Below, in pieces: positions 34,145-44,942 of a stretch of DNA of 64,000 nucleotides. Source of the stretch: Lentinula raphanica (lineage: Eukaryota; Basidiomycota; Agaricomycetes; Agaricales; Omphalotaceae); assembly GCA_027919835.1 (NCBI GenBank), contig JANVFP010000007.1:1054001-1118000 (forward strand). The letters run 5' to 3'. A program made the position numbers and the translations under genes. Within the stretch, counting starts at the first letter, position 1. Each line of letters begins with the position of its first letter. The notes below the pieces were generated by a model, which worked only from the letters and a program-made list of their open reading frames with translations, did no database searches and was not told the DNA's origin.

Positions 34145-36318
34145 TTCTGGCTGATTACACTGCTCTCCTCACTCCGCTTACTCGTAAAGAATACGACAAA
34201 TGTTTCCCTGTCTGGACCCCGGATCACGACGCTGCCTTCCAAAGTGTGAAGGAGCTTGTTGTTTCTCGAAGTGTCCTTACGACTATTGATCACGAGAACC
34301 CTGGCAATAATAAGCTCTTCCTCATCACGGACGCCAGCGACTACCGTTCCGGAGGCGTCTTGATGTGGGGCGAAACTCTTGACACTGCCCGTCCTGTCGC
34401 CTTCGACAAGTGCGAACTCAACTACCCTGTTCACGAGAAAGAACTCCTGGCCATTGTTCGCTGCCTTCGGAAATGGCGGGCTGACTGCCTCGGCATGAAG
34501 GTCCACATCCTCACTGACCATCGCACCCTCGAGAATTTCAACTCTCAAAAGGAACTGAGTCATTGACAACTCCGTTGGCAGGAGGAACTCAGTCAGTTCG
34601 AGCTGGAGATCGCCTACATCAAGGGCGAGGATAATCCCGCTGCTGATGCTCTCAGTTGGATTCGTTGTGGCGCCTTTCCTTCTGATCCCGCCAACCAGGA
34701 AACCCCCGTTACGCTTGAATCTGCCTTGGCTGTGGAAGAAGACCCCATCGACGTCGCATCTTGGAAGACCAACCCATTCCTGTGTGCTTCGATTCTCAGC
34801 TTGTCTTCCGATGCTTCTCTCCTACGTCAAATCAAGGACGGATACACCGGTGACCCATTCATTGACAAAATTCTCCATGGAGGTTCTCTCGTACCAGGCG
34901 TGACCAAGAAGGATGGTCTCTGGTACGTTCATGATCGTCTGTATATCCCTTGCATAGGAAACATCCGCGAGGACCTTTTCCACCTGGCTCATGATACCTG
35001 CGGACATTTTGGTGCTGACAAGACTTATGCCCTTTTGTCCGACTTGTTCTATTGGCCCTCGATGCGCACACATTTATACAAAAAATACATCCCGGGTTGT
35101 GAAGCTTGCCAGCGAAACAAGGACCGCACATCGACCGCTTCAAAAGGTCCATTACACCCTCTCCCTGTCCCGGATGGTCGAGGCGACAGTGTTGCCATTG
35201 ATTTCATCGGTCCTCTCCCCGAGGACGATGGTTACAATTGCATCGTCACGATGACTGACCGTTTAGGTGCGGATTTGAAGATCATTTCCTCTCGTTTGGA
35301 TATCACCGTGGAGGACTTTGCCCAACTCTTTTTCAATCACTGGTATTGTGACAACTGCCTTCCGCTGGAAATTGTATCCGATCGCGATAAGTTGTTTGTC
35401 TCTCGTTTTTGGAAATTGTTCGCTAAACTTTCAGGCGTCCATTTGGCTATGTCGTCGGCATATCACCCTGAAACTGATGGTTCAAGTGAACGTTCTCACA
35501 AGACCGTAACTCAATGTCTCCGTTTTTATGTTGAACGAAACCAGAAGGGATGGTCCCGAGCCCTTCCTAAGGTACGTTTCGATATCATGAATTCCCTTAA
35601 CGCGTCCACAGGCCTGTCTATGTTCCAACTGCATCTCGGTCGTTCCCCTCGTGGCTTCCCTGCCCTCATCTCGGATTCTACGAGCAAGACCGATGCCTCC
35701 TCCTCGGAAAACGATGCTCAGGTGCTTCTCGCTTACTTTGTATCTCTGGAACGCGCGGCCAAGGATGCGCTCACACTAGCAAAAGTTGTTCAAGCTTATC
35801 AGGCAGACAAAAACTGCGGGCCTTGCGAACTCTACGACGTTGGAGACCGGGTTTGGCTTACAACCTGGCACCAACATGACTCCTACAAGAAGGCTGGCGA
35901 GGTCCGCGCAGCCAAGTTCTTTCCATGTTTCGATGGCCCATATGAGCTTACTGCTGCACACCCGGAATCCAGTTATTACACTCTCGACATGCCTGCTCAC
36001 CCAAATGTGTTCCCCTCCTTCCATGTGGAGCATCTCAAACGCTTCATCCCTAATGATCCCTCACTCTTCCCTGGTCGCGAACGCCATTGCCCAGCTCCCT
36101 CCCTTGTCGACGGCCAAATCGAATATGAGGTTGAACGTATCCTGGACTCTCGTCGTCGTGGCCGCGGATGGCAATTCTTAGTTCGATGGGTTGGACAAGC
36201 ACCCAGCGAGGACCGTTGGTTGTCCTATTCTACCTTGAAAGACTGTGCCTGTCTTGATGCTTGGGTGTGCACAGGAGGCGATGGCCCTCAAGACTTACTC
36301 GCTTCCGTCAAGGCTTAA
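34145..36318 (+). pseudogene. RNase H, integrase and chromodomain of the gypsy element
   Basis: Starts with the tail of reverse transcriptase (ADYTALLTPLTRKEYDKCFP), then RNase H (FLITDASDYRSGGVLMWG, ELNYPVHEKELLAIV, HILTDHRTLENF, IKGEDNPAADALS). Integrase has the HHCC zinc site (HLAHDTCGHFGADKTY ... GCEACQRNK, 34,984-35,120), the DDE core (AIDFIGPLPEDDGYN; VSDRDKLFVSRFW; YHPETDGSSERSHKT) and a C-terminal FPSFHVEHLKRFIP. A chromodomain-like end reads EYEVERILDSRRRGRGWQFL, VRWVG, to TAA at 36,316. One in-frame TGA lies at 34,564-34,566, where the family usually has Arg or Lys. Intact from 34,567 to the end. Confidence 0.92.
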
Positions 36319-36435
36319 TGACTTACCGGCTGCTTTTTTGTTCACACTAACTCGCAGAATTTTTTTAGATCTTTCTTCAGGCTCGTTACGCTCGCTTTCC
36401 CGCCGGAGGTGCTCGTGTTTTTAGTTGAGTGGGAG

Positions 36436-36657
36436 TGCAAATGCGTACATACTCATTTACCAAATGCTAGACAGATACACGCTCACGTGATACACACTAT
36501 ATAAGATACCTATTCCCACTACGTACATTACTTCCTTCTTTACTTCTTACTTCCATCTCTGTTGTTACCTCTGCTCTCATATCGCTCTCAATAGCATATT
36601 GTGGTCTACTCAATCTCTGAGTCTTTGTGAGTGTTCACACCTTAGGGTGTGTTTCCA
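36436..36657 (+). repeat. 3' LTR of the gypsy element
   Basis: 222 bp, TGCAAATG...TTTCCA, preceded by GAGTGGGAG as a short purine-rich tract. Followed by GTTTT, the target duplication, and then the interrupted F2 arm resumes with AAGTATAATACATATGAACA. Confidence 0.92.
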
Positions 36658-37473
36658 GTTTTAAGTATAATACATATGAACACTGTTTTGAGGTTTTTCA
36701 TTGTTGAGTGTGTTAAGTGTATTGAGTATGATATACATTACTACTGTTCTGAGTTTTTTCATTATCAAGTGTGTTAAGTTTAACAAGCATTGAGTGTGCT
36801 GAATATATTGAATGATATAAGCCATTCTAAGTGTCTGAGGGTACTAGGTGTGCTAAAAATAGCATGTACATCATATATACCTAGATTTAGTATGATTTGG
36901 AGTGATAACATTTTTTACACTTGTCGCGTATTTTTTTTTATTTTGCATTTTCAGGGCCAATGAGGCAACTCTGACTTTTTTGAGTATTTTTAATGATTTT
37001 TTCTGATTTTTTGCTATCTGATGAGATCAAGTTCTATTTTTGGACCAATTTCCTTTTTAGGCAATTTTGATGTGAGGTAGCCAATCCCTCATTGTAGCTA
37101 TTTTTGGTTTCCTCTGTCATGTTTTAGCACCTCAAGATCAATAATATCATTCTATGCTTTTTTCTATTCAAAAATATCATAACCCAAAAAGGAAATCAAT
37201 GACGTAATGATCTAACCCTAATTTACCTGATTTCATGATTGCCGTAAACGTAGTCACTTCGCGAAGTGCAGTATAGCTTTGTATAATATACCTATTAAAT
37301 AATAAAAGAATTATTGAATATTATTAAATATACTAAATAGCCAAGCACCCCCCGGAGCCCTACTGGCCTTCCCGGAAGGGTTTATTAAGCTTCGAGAGCA
37401 AGTCCTGTTACTTCGTGAAGCTGTGGTGGAAACTTATCAGATTACTTCGCGAAGTTTCTACAGCTACAGGTGC

Positions 37474-37938
37474 ACATCAATGGGGTCGAGAAAATCAAAA
37501 GCCGCTGGGTCCTGCGGGTCCATGAAGTAAACGCATGTTTCATACTGTATATTTATTAAAAGCTATGAAAATTAAGGTAACGAGTATTAAAACACTCGAG
37601 TGTATTTTTCAATACTCAAGTCTTTCCTCTTATACTCGAGTAGACACTTGAGTCACGATTTGAATAAATTACCTTGAATATTCGTGGCACTCGCACTCGA
37701 GTGTCTGTTACTTAGAAACACTTGAGTATAGACTCGAGTCACAGTTGCTGATTTTGAGTGACGAATATTCGTGTCACGAGTGGCAAGTACACTCGAGTGT
37801 GCACTCATGAGCACCTCTAATCCAGAGGGACATTGTCCATGAGCTGTTCTTCAATCTTGAGAGCACGGTTAGACCAGTACGTCTTGCCATAGACGCGTTG
37901 GGCTGGTTCATCGAGAGACGGTTTCCAAAAGTACTTGA
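37474..37938 (-). pseudogene. Uncharacterised agaric TE-associated gene, 5' part
   Basis: From the high end: YFWKPSLDEPAQRVYGKTYW and NRALKIEEQLMDNVPL (37,816-37,938), then the insertion at 37,541-37,815, then VYFMDPQDPAAFDFLDPID (37,474-37,540). It continues at 25,780 beyond F2. The gene is cut at 37,939 by another fold-back terminus, so its true start is lost. Confidence 0.68.
37541..37815. mobile_element. Probable MITE rich in ACTCGAGT palindromes
   Basis: Interrupts the coding sequence between NVPL and VYFMDP. Contains many copies of CACTCGAGTG-like palindromes and two GAATATTCGTG repeats; one edge reads (reverse) TAGAGGTGCTCATGAGTGC, a hAT-like beginning. No clear target duplication was found, and the left edge lacks the matching terminus, so boundaries are approximate. 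Confidence 0.5.
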
Positions 37939-38150
37939 CACAGGATACAGTAAAGCTTTTGTAAAAAAGACTGATAAGTTATCGGGTACCTATTGCAAAT
38001 AGTTGTGATAACCCAGAGGGGGTCCCGGAAATGGCCCCGGGGGGTGGACATGCCTGTCACCACCTGTCACATATGGCTTATATTTACTGTTTTGGGTATT
38101 TAATAATCATCCAGATATTAAATAAGCAGTACATTTTCAAAAAAACTCGA
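37939..38150. mobile_element. Truncated F1-type fold-back arm
   Basis: CACAGGATACAGTAAAGC, then AAAAAGACTGATAAGTTATC, GGGGTCCCGGAAATGGCCCC and GACATGCCTGTCACCACC, then ATATTAAATAAGCAGTACAT, which in F1 leads into the long arm. Arm sequence is lost after about 38,150. Confidence 0.8.
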
Positions 38151-38201
38151 AAATTCCAGAGCTTCCACAATAGCAAAAACAGTGCTTCACTTAATAAAAT
38201 A

Positions 38202-38229
38202 GAGGTAGAGGTAGAGGTAGAGGTAGAGG
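38202..38229. repeat. Hexanucleotide microsatellite (AGAGGT)n
   Basis: About 4.5 perfect copies of AGAGGT, followed by degenerate copies (GGTCAGGTAGAG) to about 38,241. Confidence 0.85.
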
Positions 38230-38509
38230 GTCAGGTAGAGTTTGTGCCAAAAGTAGAGCTTTGAGTTTTGAAAAGTAGAGCCCTAAAACAAGAACGTAGC
38301 TCTACTTTATCTTCTTAAAGCCAGGCCATCCGGCCACCCATATTCGGCCAACAGCCTCACATGCCATTTTGCCAACAATGACCAACGCGTCTCGACGCGT
38401 CACGTCGTCTATCCCGATCCGTACTTTGCTTTCATGCTGTAGCCATCGGTTTGCCTGATATAGCATTGTCTGTGGCCAACATAGCTGATACCCATTGTTG
38501 AATTTGACC

Positions 38510-38518
38510 TATATAAAG
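38510..38518 (+). promoter_or_regulatory. TATA box of the gene at 38,567
   Basis: TATATAAAG, 49 bp upstream of the ATG at 38,567 and followed by a second TATATATTC at about 38,533. Position and match to a core TATA element are good; transcription start not determined. Confidence 0.55.
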
Positions 38519-38566
38519 CTCGAGCTACATGTAGTATATATTCCTATCAACTATATCTGAATCCCG

Positions 38567-41258
38567 ATGCCTTCCACTCTGCAGAAAAAGAATGTGTTTC
38601 GGCGCAAGCCTTCGAATCTAAAGCCAGTGTTCCAGCAATGCAACAGGCAAGGCTGTACCAATCATATCCAAGTTTATCTCTGTACTGGTTCAAACTATGC
38701 TCATCATCGTGGCCACTGGTATGAAGCGGTGAGTCAAAAAGCTTGTTCAACCTGTTCCAACTACTATGAGTTATCACCTACTAACTGTTATGATAGTGTG
38801 TCAATGAAAGTGATCCCTCTGACATGCACTTTGTCACTTGGCGCACTGACATTCCACCCCGTTATGTTGGCGATCTGGTCCGCCATGAAGTTCGTGGTGT
38901 ACTCCCTAATATCAGCCCAAGTCGCAAAGGCAAGATGTCAATGCAGGCCTTAATTAACCAGTACACTGAGGAACATCCATTTTCTCCTTTTCCGCCTTCC
39001 CCTGCACGTATGCTGAACTGACCAGATCAAGGACACTCACCTGTCAAACGTGGTCAGGTTGCACTTGACAGCCTCTTTGATTTCAGCCAGTCAATAGAGA
39101 TCCCTGATCATGTTTTATCCGAAGAAGAATCTCTGCAGTTCTCTAAAACACTCGATAGAGTTGAGGCTGAGATGGAAGCTGCATTCAGCAATATTGACGT
39201 CGGAGGAATCCAGATTTTACAGGAAGCCTTGCAGCGGGGACTGAGAAATGGTACGTTCAAAACTCATGACTCAACGTTAAGCATAGTATACTCACAATTT
39301 TGCATCCTAGATCAATCTAATGCTGCTTCGAGCTCTCAGTCTGATCCTGAGCAGTCAATCACTGGCTAGTGCCCATGCTGCCACTGCTACTGAACTTAGC
39401 TTGGGTTCAACTGTACATGTATCATCTACGCATTGTTTTTCAACTCTATCCGAATCTCCTCGTCGCTTGACTGTATCATCGCTGGCACTCAACGATTCTT
39501 CGATCAGCAGTGCATCAGGAAAAGTACCCTTGGCCTAGGTAACCCAGAGATACCCCCCAAAAGCTAGGCTCTCCCAAAGCACCCAAAGAAATCTGAGGCA
39601 AACTCAGGCTTGCCCAGGCTTTTCCAGGCAAACTCAGGCTTGCTCAGGCTTTTTCAGGCAAATTCAAAGTTTTTGTGCTGCTGAGGTTTTGGGGGGTATC
39701 TCTAGGCAGCCTAGGCACCAGGTCAGTTTTGCTGATGTGCTCAGGCCGGTACTCAGCTTGACTTAGGTTCGACTGTTGATTCTTCGATCGGAACCTCTTC
39801 CATTCACGATCCTATGGTGTTGCCCATCTCCGAGCCCTCATATGTTCCCCATAACGAAAAAGTCATTGTACCAGAGCAAAACAGTCAGCACCCCGTATCC
39901 GCCCAGTTATTCAATTGGCAAATCGGACAGACAGAGCAACGTCTTGTTAACGGCGCCCTTCGGAAGTGCTGTCTGGGCCGAGGATGTGCTGGGAAACTCG
40001 GACTCAAGAGTAACTACAACTGCAGCTATAAGCTGTGCAAAGGTTGTTGCATTATGTATCAGCAGGAGATGTCCACTCCTTGCAAGGAGGCAGGCCATAA
40101 ACCTTCCAAGGGATCCTCTACCATAGCCCCCAGTTCCTCGTTATACGTCCACACTCGTCCTCTTCAGCCACTTCACTATGAGCGTCGGGAGCAGGCTCAT
40201 CTTGATTATCACAATCATTCAAGGTCATTACAGAATCAGCAGATCTTTGCGAACGATGTCAAGAAAAATGTTCGTATTAAGTTCTGGGATGAAAGTTCTG
40301 GGATGAAAGTGAACATATGGATATGCTTACGGTCGAGAGTCCGACACATCCTTACTTTTGCATCAACAACTGCTCCGCTGCTGTTTGTGAAGCACTTGGC
40401 GCAACTGACGGAAAGCTTGTGCGGATTTTTGATCTGCAGACAAGGTCATGGGTTCTTGAAGAGAGTAGCAACAAACGTTTTGTGCATGATGGAGAGTGTC
40501 TCCTTGTCCGTCCTCGTCACTGTTCCATGGGAGTTGGAATGCAGGACGCTGAGGAGGAGGAGATCAATCGTCTGAACCCACGAAAACGCAAGCTCCAGGA
40601 CACCTTGGATGCCGAAAACAATTTCACACCTGTTACTCCATCTCGCAGGATAGCTTCTTATTCCAAAACTCCATCTGCATTCCCCAGTATCAAACCTGAC
40701 CCCACCACTTCTGAGTCTATCATTGTTCTCTCGCCTTCTCTGTCTCCTACGCGTATCCCGGCACCAATCAGAGACCTCTCAGACTCACCAGATCTACCAT
40801 CTATGGTTCTTCCTACACCACGACCTTCTACTCCGAGTCCTGCTCCGAAAGTGAAGAAAGCCAAACTCCTGAAGACCGAGGCTGAGGATGAGGAGATCAA
40901 TTTTACAATTCCAAATTCTCGCCATGCTGCATGGCCTTGGAAGTTCTATAGAGGCATGCATGATGGCTTCGTGCAGATAGACAAGAAGGGCTTGAAGCAT
41001 AACGACGTCTTCCCATCGACTACTGCACAAACAAAAGCTCTGGCTAGGACTGCCTGGAATGCTGGAACGCCTGAGCTAAAGGACAGGTTTTACAGTGATC
41101 AAAAAAATACCTGGAAAGCATATGTGAATGCAGTGAAAGAGCTTTATGGTGGCACTATTCCGTCGCACAGTGCATTGAAGAAGAGTAAGTTGCACACACA
41201 AGTTTTGGCAGAAGCTGGTCCATCAAATCTGAAGCGCAAAGTCATTGAAATAGATTAG
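38567..41258 (+). pseudogene. Cysteine-cluster protein gene (uncharacterised agaric family), decayed
   Basis: Exon 1 38,567-38,728 (MPSTLQKKNVFRRKPSNLKP; CNRQGCTNHIQVYLCTG), intron to 38,796, exon 2 to 39,250 (VNESDPSDMHFVTWRTDIPP), intron to 39,310, exon 3 onward. A cysteine cluster near 39,960-40,090 reads RKCCLGRGCAGKLG and YKLCKGCCIMYQQEM, then CKEAGHK, probably zinc-binding. Then VRIKFWDES... and EHMDMLTVESPTHPYFCIN, a beta-rich domain of the same family, and a Ser/Pro linker. It ends in a Trp/Lys-rich region (AWPWKFYRGMHDGF; KNTWKAYVNAVKELYGG). Lesions: TGA at 39,019-39,021, a 4-nt insertion near 39,355, E4 at 39,513-39,737, and a 14-bp tandem duplication at 40,281-40,308. Function unknown; may bind DNA. 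Confidence 0.72.
39513..39737. mobile_element. E4: short KDZ-like element (225 bp)
   Basis: CATCAGGAAAAGTACCCTTG ... AGTTTTGCTGATG with TG duplicated (39,511-39,512 and 39,738-39,739). Inner inverted block ACCCCCCAAAAGC / GTTTTGGGGGGTATC. Short direct repeats CTCAGGCTTGCCCAGGCTTT between. Removing it with one TG restores the frame ...SSISSAQAGTQLDLG... of the host gene. Confidence 0.9.
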
Positions 41259-41290
41259 AATTAGTAGTAGACAGTCGAAGGCAGTCAAAC

Positions 41291-44219
41291 CAGCTGAGGC
41301 TGTAAGATCTACGCGAAGTAGCCCGATAAGTCTCGAGCACAGCTTCGCGAAGTACACCGATACTCTCTCGAGGGGTCAAATTTTGACTCTGGGGGCTATT
41401 ATTTTTAATAATATATATATATTAATTGTATTTTCCATTAAAAAAATAGAAAAAATAGAAAAAAAATATACAGCTTTGCGAAGCGGTGTGGCAAATGTTA
41501 CAATTGATGGCATCAGTCAAAATGATGAGATCTGCATCATTGATTTGCCTTTTTGGGAAAAAAAACATTTATATTGAAACCAGGGGTCATGAGAGTGCAT
41601 ATGAGTGTTTAAAAATAGGAAACATCATATAGGAAGCATATAGGGTATCCCAGGCACATCAAAGTTGCCTAAAAAGGAAGTTGGTCCAAAAATAGAACTT
41701 GATCTCATCAGGTAGCAAAAAATCTGAAAAAATCATAAAAAATACTCAAAAAATTCAGGGTTGCCTCGTTGGCCCTGAAAACGCAAAATAAAAAAAATAC
41801 GCGACAAGTGTAAAAAATTTTATCACTCCAAATCATACCAGATCCTCTATACATTGAGTATATATGATGTACATGCTATTTTTAGCACCCCTAGTACACT
41901 CAGACACTCAGAATAGCTTATATCATTCAATATATTCAGCACACTCAATGCTTATTATACTTAACACACTTAACAATGAAAAAACTCGGAATAGTAGTAA
42001 TGTATATCATACTCAACACACTCAACAATGAAAAACCTCAAAACAGTGTTCATGTGTATTATACTTAACACACATAACATACTTAACAATGAAAAAACTC
42101 GGAATAGTAGTAATATATATCATACTCAACACACTCAACAATGAAAAACCTCGAAACAGTGTTCATGTATGTTATACTCAACACACATAATGCACTTAGT
42201 AACAATGAAAACTCTCAGAACAGTGTTCATGTGTATTATACTTAACATACTCAACACACTTAACAATGAAAAAAACTCAGAACAGTGCTCATATGTGTTA
42301 CACTTAACACACTTCATCAATCAATATAATATACTTAACAATCAAAAACTCGGAGTAGTGTTATCACACATTATACTTAACACACTTCATCAGTAAGTAT
42401 AACATACCTTCAATAGGACATTGTTATACTATAACACACTTATAACAACGAGTTTTGGGCGCTTATGGGCGCTTATTTGGGTTTTTGAGTCGAAATTCAT
42501 TAATAGCACACTCAATAATTTTTGTGTGGGCTCTATATTGTGTCAGGATGTTGTCTATATCCTATTCCTCTAGATATAATTCAGAGAACTCGAAAATACA
42601 ACCTGTGTGGCTAGCTATACTATAATCTTTTGTAATATAACAGTGTTTTATGTAAATGCCAATGCATGTGTCCATGTAATGCAAGTATACTGATGCTGGT
42701 CCATCAGGAAAGCACTCCTACAGTCTACTGGCAGTGTCTGTACATGATTCAGATAGCTATCATAAAGGTTGGACACTGTGATACACATGTACATGTTTCA
42801 TGTACACTATAGATGTCTACACTTACATGTAACAATAGATGTCATATTCAATGACCCCCATTACAGATCTCTTGGCTGTATCACATAGAGATAGCATAGA
42901 ATATGTTGTAGGATGACTCTTTTCATGACCCAGCAGCAGTTTGACTTCATAACATGGGTGTATGCACTGTCATTTACATAAAACACTGTTATATTACAAA
43001 AGATTATAGTATAGCTAGCCACACAGGTTGTATTTTCGAGTTCTCTGAATTATATCTAGAGGAATAGGATATAGACAACATCCTGACACAATATAGAGCC
43101 CACACAAAAATTATTGAGTGTGCTATTAATGAATTTCGACTCAAAAACCCAAATAAGCGCCCAAAACCTGTTGTTATAAGTGTGTTATAGTATAACAATG
43201 TCCTATTGAAGGTATGTTATACTTACTGATGAAGTGTGTTAAGTATAATGTGTGATAACACTACTCCGAGTTTTTGATTGTTAAGTATATTATATTGATT
43301 GATGAAGTGTGTTAAGTGTAACACATATGAGCACTGTTCTGAGTTTTTTTTCATTGTTAAGTGTGTTGAGTATGTTAAGTATAATACACATGAACACTGT
43401 TCTGAGAGTTTTCATTGTTACTAAGTGCATTATGTGTGTTGAGTATAACATACATGAACACTGTTTTGAGGTTTTTCATTGTTGAGTGTGTTGAGTATGA
43501 TATACATTACTACTATTCCGAGTTTTTTCATTGTTAAGTGTGTTAAGTATAATAAGCATTGAGTGTGCTGAATATATTGAATGATATAAGCTATTCTGAG
43601 TGTCTGAGTGTACTAGGGGTGCTAAAAATAGCATGTACATCATATATACTCAATGTATAGAGGATCTGGTATGATTTGGAGTGATAAAATTTTTTACACT
43701 TGTCGCGTATTTTTTTTATTTTGCGTTTTCAGGGCCAATGAGGCAACCCTAAATTTTTTGAGTATTTTTTATGATTTTTTCAGATTTTTTGCTACCTGAT
43801 GAGATCAAGTTCTATTTTTGGACCAATTTCCTTTTTAGGCAACTTTGATGTGCCTGGGATACCCTATATGCTTCCTATATGATGTTTCCTATTTTTAAAC
43901 ACTCATATGCACTCTCATGACCCCTGGTTTCAATATAAATGTTTTTTTTCCCAAAAAGGCAAATCAATGATGCAGATCTCATCATTTTGACTGATGCCAT
44001 CAATTGTAACATTTGCCACACCGCTTCGCAAAGCTGTATATTTTTCTCTATTTTTTTCTATTTTTTTTAATGGAAAATACAATTAATATATATATATTAT
44101 TAAAAAATAATAGCCCCCAGAGTCAAAATTTGACCCCTCGAGAGAGTATTGGTGTACTTCGCGAAGCTGTGCTCGAGACTTATCGGAGTACTTTGCGTAG
44201 ATTCTACAGCTACGGGTGG
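41291..44219. mobile_element. Fold-back element F3 (2.9 kb)
   Basis: Left end CAGCTGAGGCTGTAAGATCT, right end TACAGCTACGGGTGG; target duplication TCAAAC at 41,285-41,290 and 44,220-44,225. Arms pair over about 1.3 kb. Subterminal palindromes CTTCGCGAAG at 41,343-41,352 and 44,157-44,166. Loop at about 42,655-42,975, in opposite orientation to the loops of F2 and F4. Within each arm are about eight copies of a 50-60 bp unit around cacttaacaatgaaaaactc. Confidence 0.93.
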
Positions 44220-44225
44220 TCAAAC

Positions 44226-44930
44226 ATGCATGTATAGTATTTGCGATTGGATTCTTATTCACTTCCTTTGCGTGCTGATGACAAAATCACTCGACATTCC
44301 CAGAATTCGGCTGCGCCCCAAACGGCGAATACTAACCAACGAGGCTGGGCCACCTTTGACCAGTTGCGTACATCGTTTCCCACTCTGCTACATTGGATCT
44401 TGCTGTGTCGGTGCTGTGGTGCATATGGTTGCCCTTTGCTTTGGTATCGTGTACGAGCTTGTTCTGCAGTGCATTGCTGAGTCTGAGGCTGAGGTAGATG
44501 TACAACAACAGGGGCACCAGAAGCTGCTATCTTGGTTGGAGATGGAGATCTCAAACTTGAGTCCAGCGAAAGAAGGTGGGCCAGAATATTGGAAAACATG
44601 CTGAAGAAGAAAGATTTGGTCCAAGGAAAATATGTGCTAAAGTTAAAATCCTCCTCCAAAACCTGACCCATCTGACTGCTCTATTCCTTCCCATGCCTTT
44701 CTAAGCCCAGAACCCAAGAGGTGTGATCCAGACAAAGTCCTAGGAATGTATTTCGAGGTGTAGTTGTTGAAGATGATGAGGGTAACAGGAGAATGAAGTG
44801 TAGGTCCATAGTTGACAACAAATTTGTAAGGGCACTACAAAATGGTAATCTAATTCAACTACATACTAGTACTGGGATAAGGAGGTATACGGTAAGGAGC
44901 TTTACCCTCCTGTCGGAGCTTTGCAACCAG
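44226..44930. other. Unique interval with weak open frames
   Basis: Open frames on both strands (minus 44,255-44,671 and plus 44,149-44,604) overlap over the same bases; neither shows a recognised domain. The minus frame has a Ser/Pro/Gln-rich stretch (SLRSPSPTKIAASGAPVVVH). Could be a degraded gene related to the CxC gene at 44,943. Confidence 0.35.
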
Positions 44931-44942
44931 AACCATGTTTCT

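Larger units (their letters stand above)
28617..36657 (+). mobile_element. Ty3/gypsy LTR retrotransposon, full boundaries, RT replaced
   Basis: 5' LTR 28,617-28,841 and 3' LTR 36,436-36,657 are nearly identical, begin TGCAAATGCGTACATACTC, end GTGTTTCCA, and are flanked by GTTTT (28,612-28,616 and 36,658-36,662). Gene order gag, protease, [missing reverse transcriptase], RNase H, integrase with chromodomain. The interval 31,755-34,138, where reverse transcriptase should be, is a patchwork of a fold-back arm, an integrase fragment, a fold-back end and another LTR. High LTR identity suggests recent insertion into F2. Confidence 0.92.
25781..37473. mobile_element. Fold-back element F2 carrying nested insertions
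   Basis: Left end CAGCTGAAGCTGTAAAAACT, right end TACAGCTACAGGTGC; 6-bp target duplication ACATCA at 25,775-25,780 and 37,474-37,479. Arms match F4 throughout. Without the retrotransposon (28,617-36,657) and the 658-bp element (26,162-26,819) it is about 3.0 kb. The central loop (about 27,690-28,025) contains a 70-codon open frame almost the same as that in F4, starting MMIFYDFTLFCVNHSAYIHV. No transposase is present. Confidence 0.92.
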
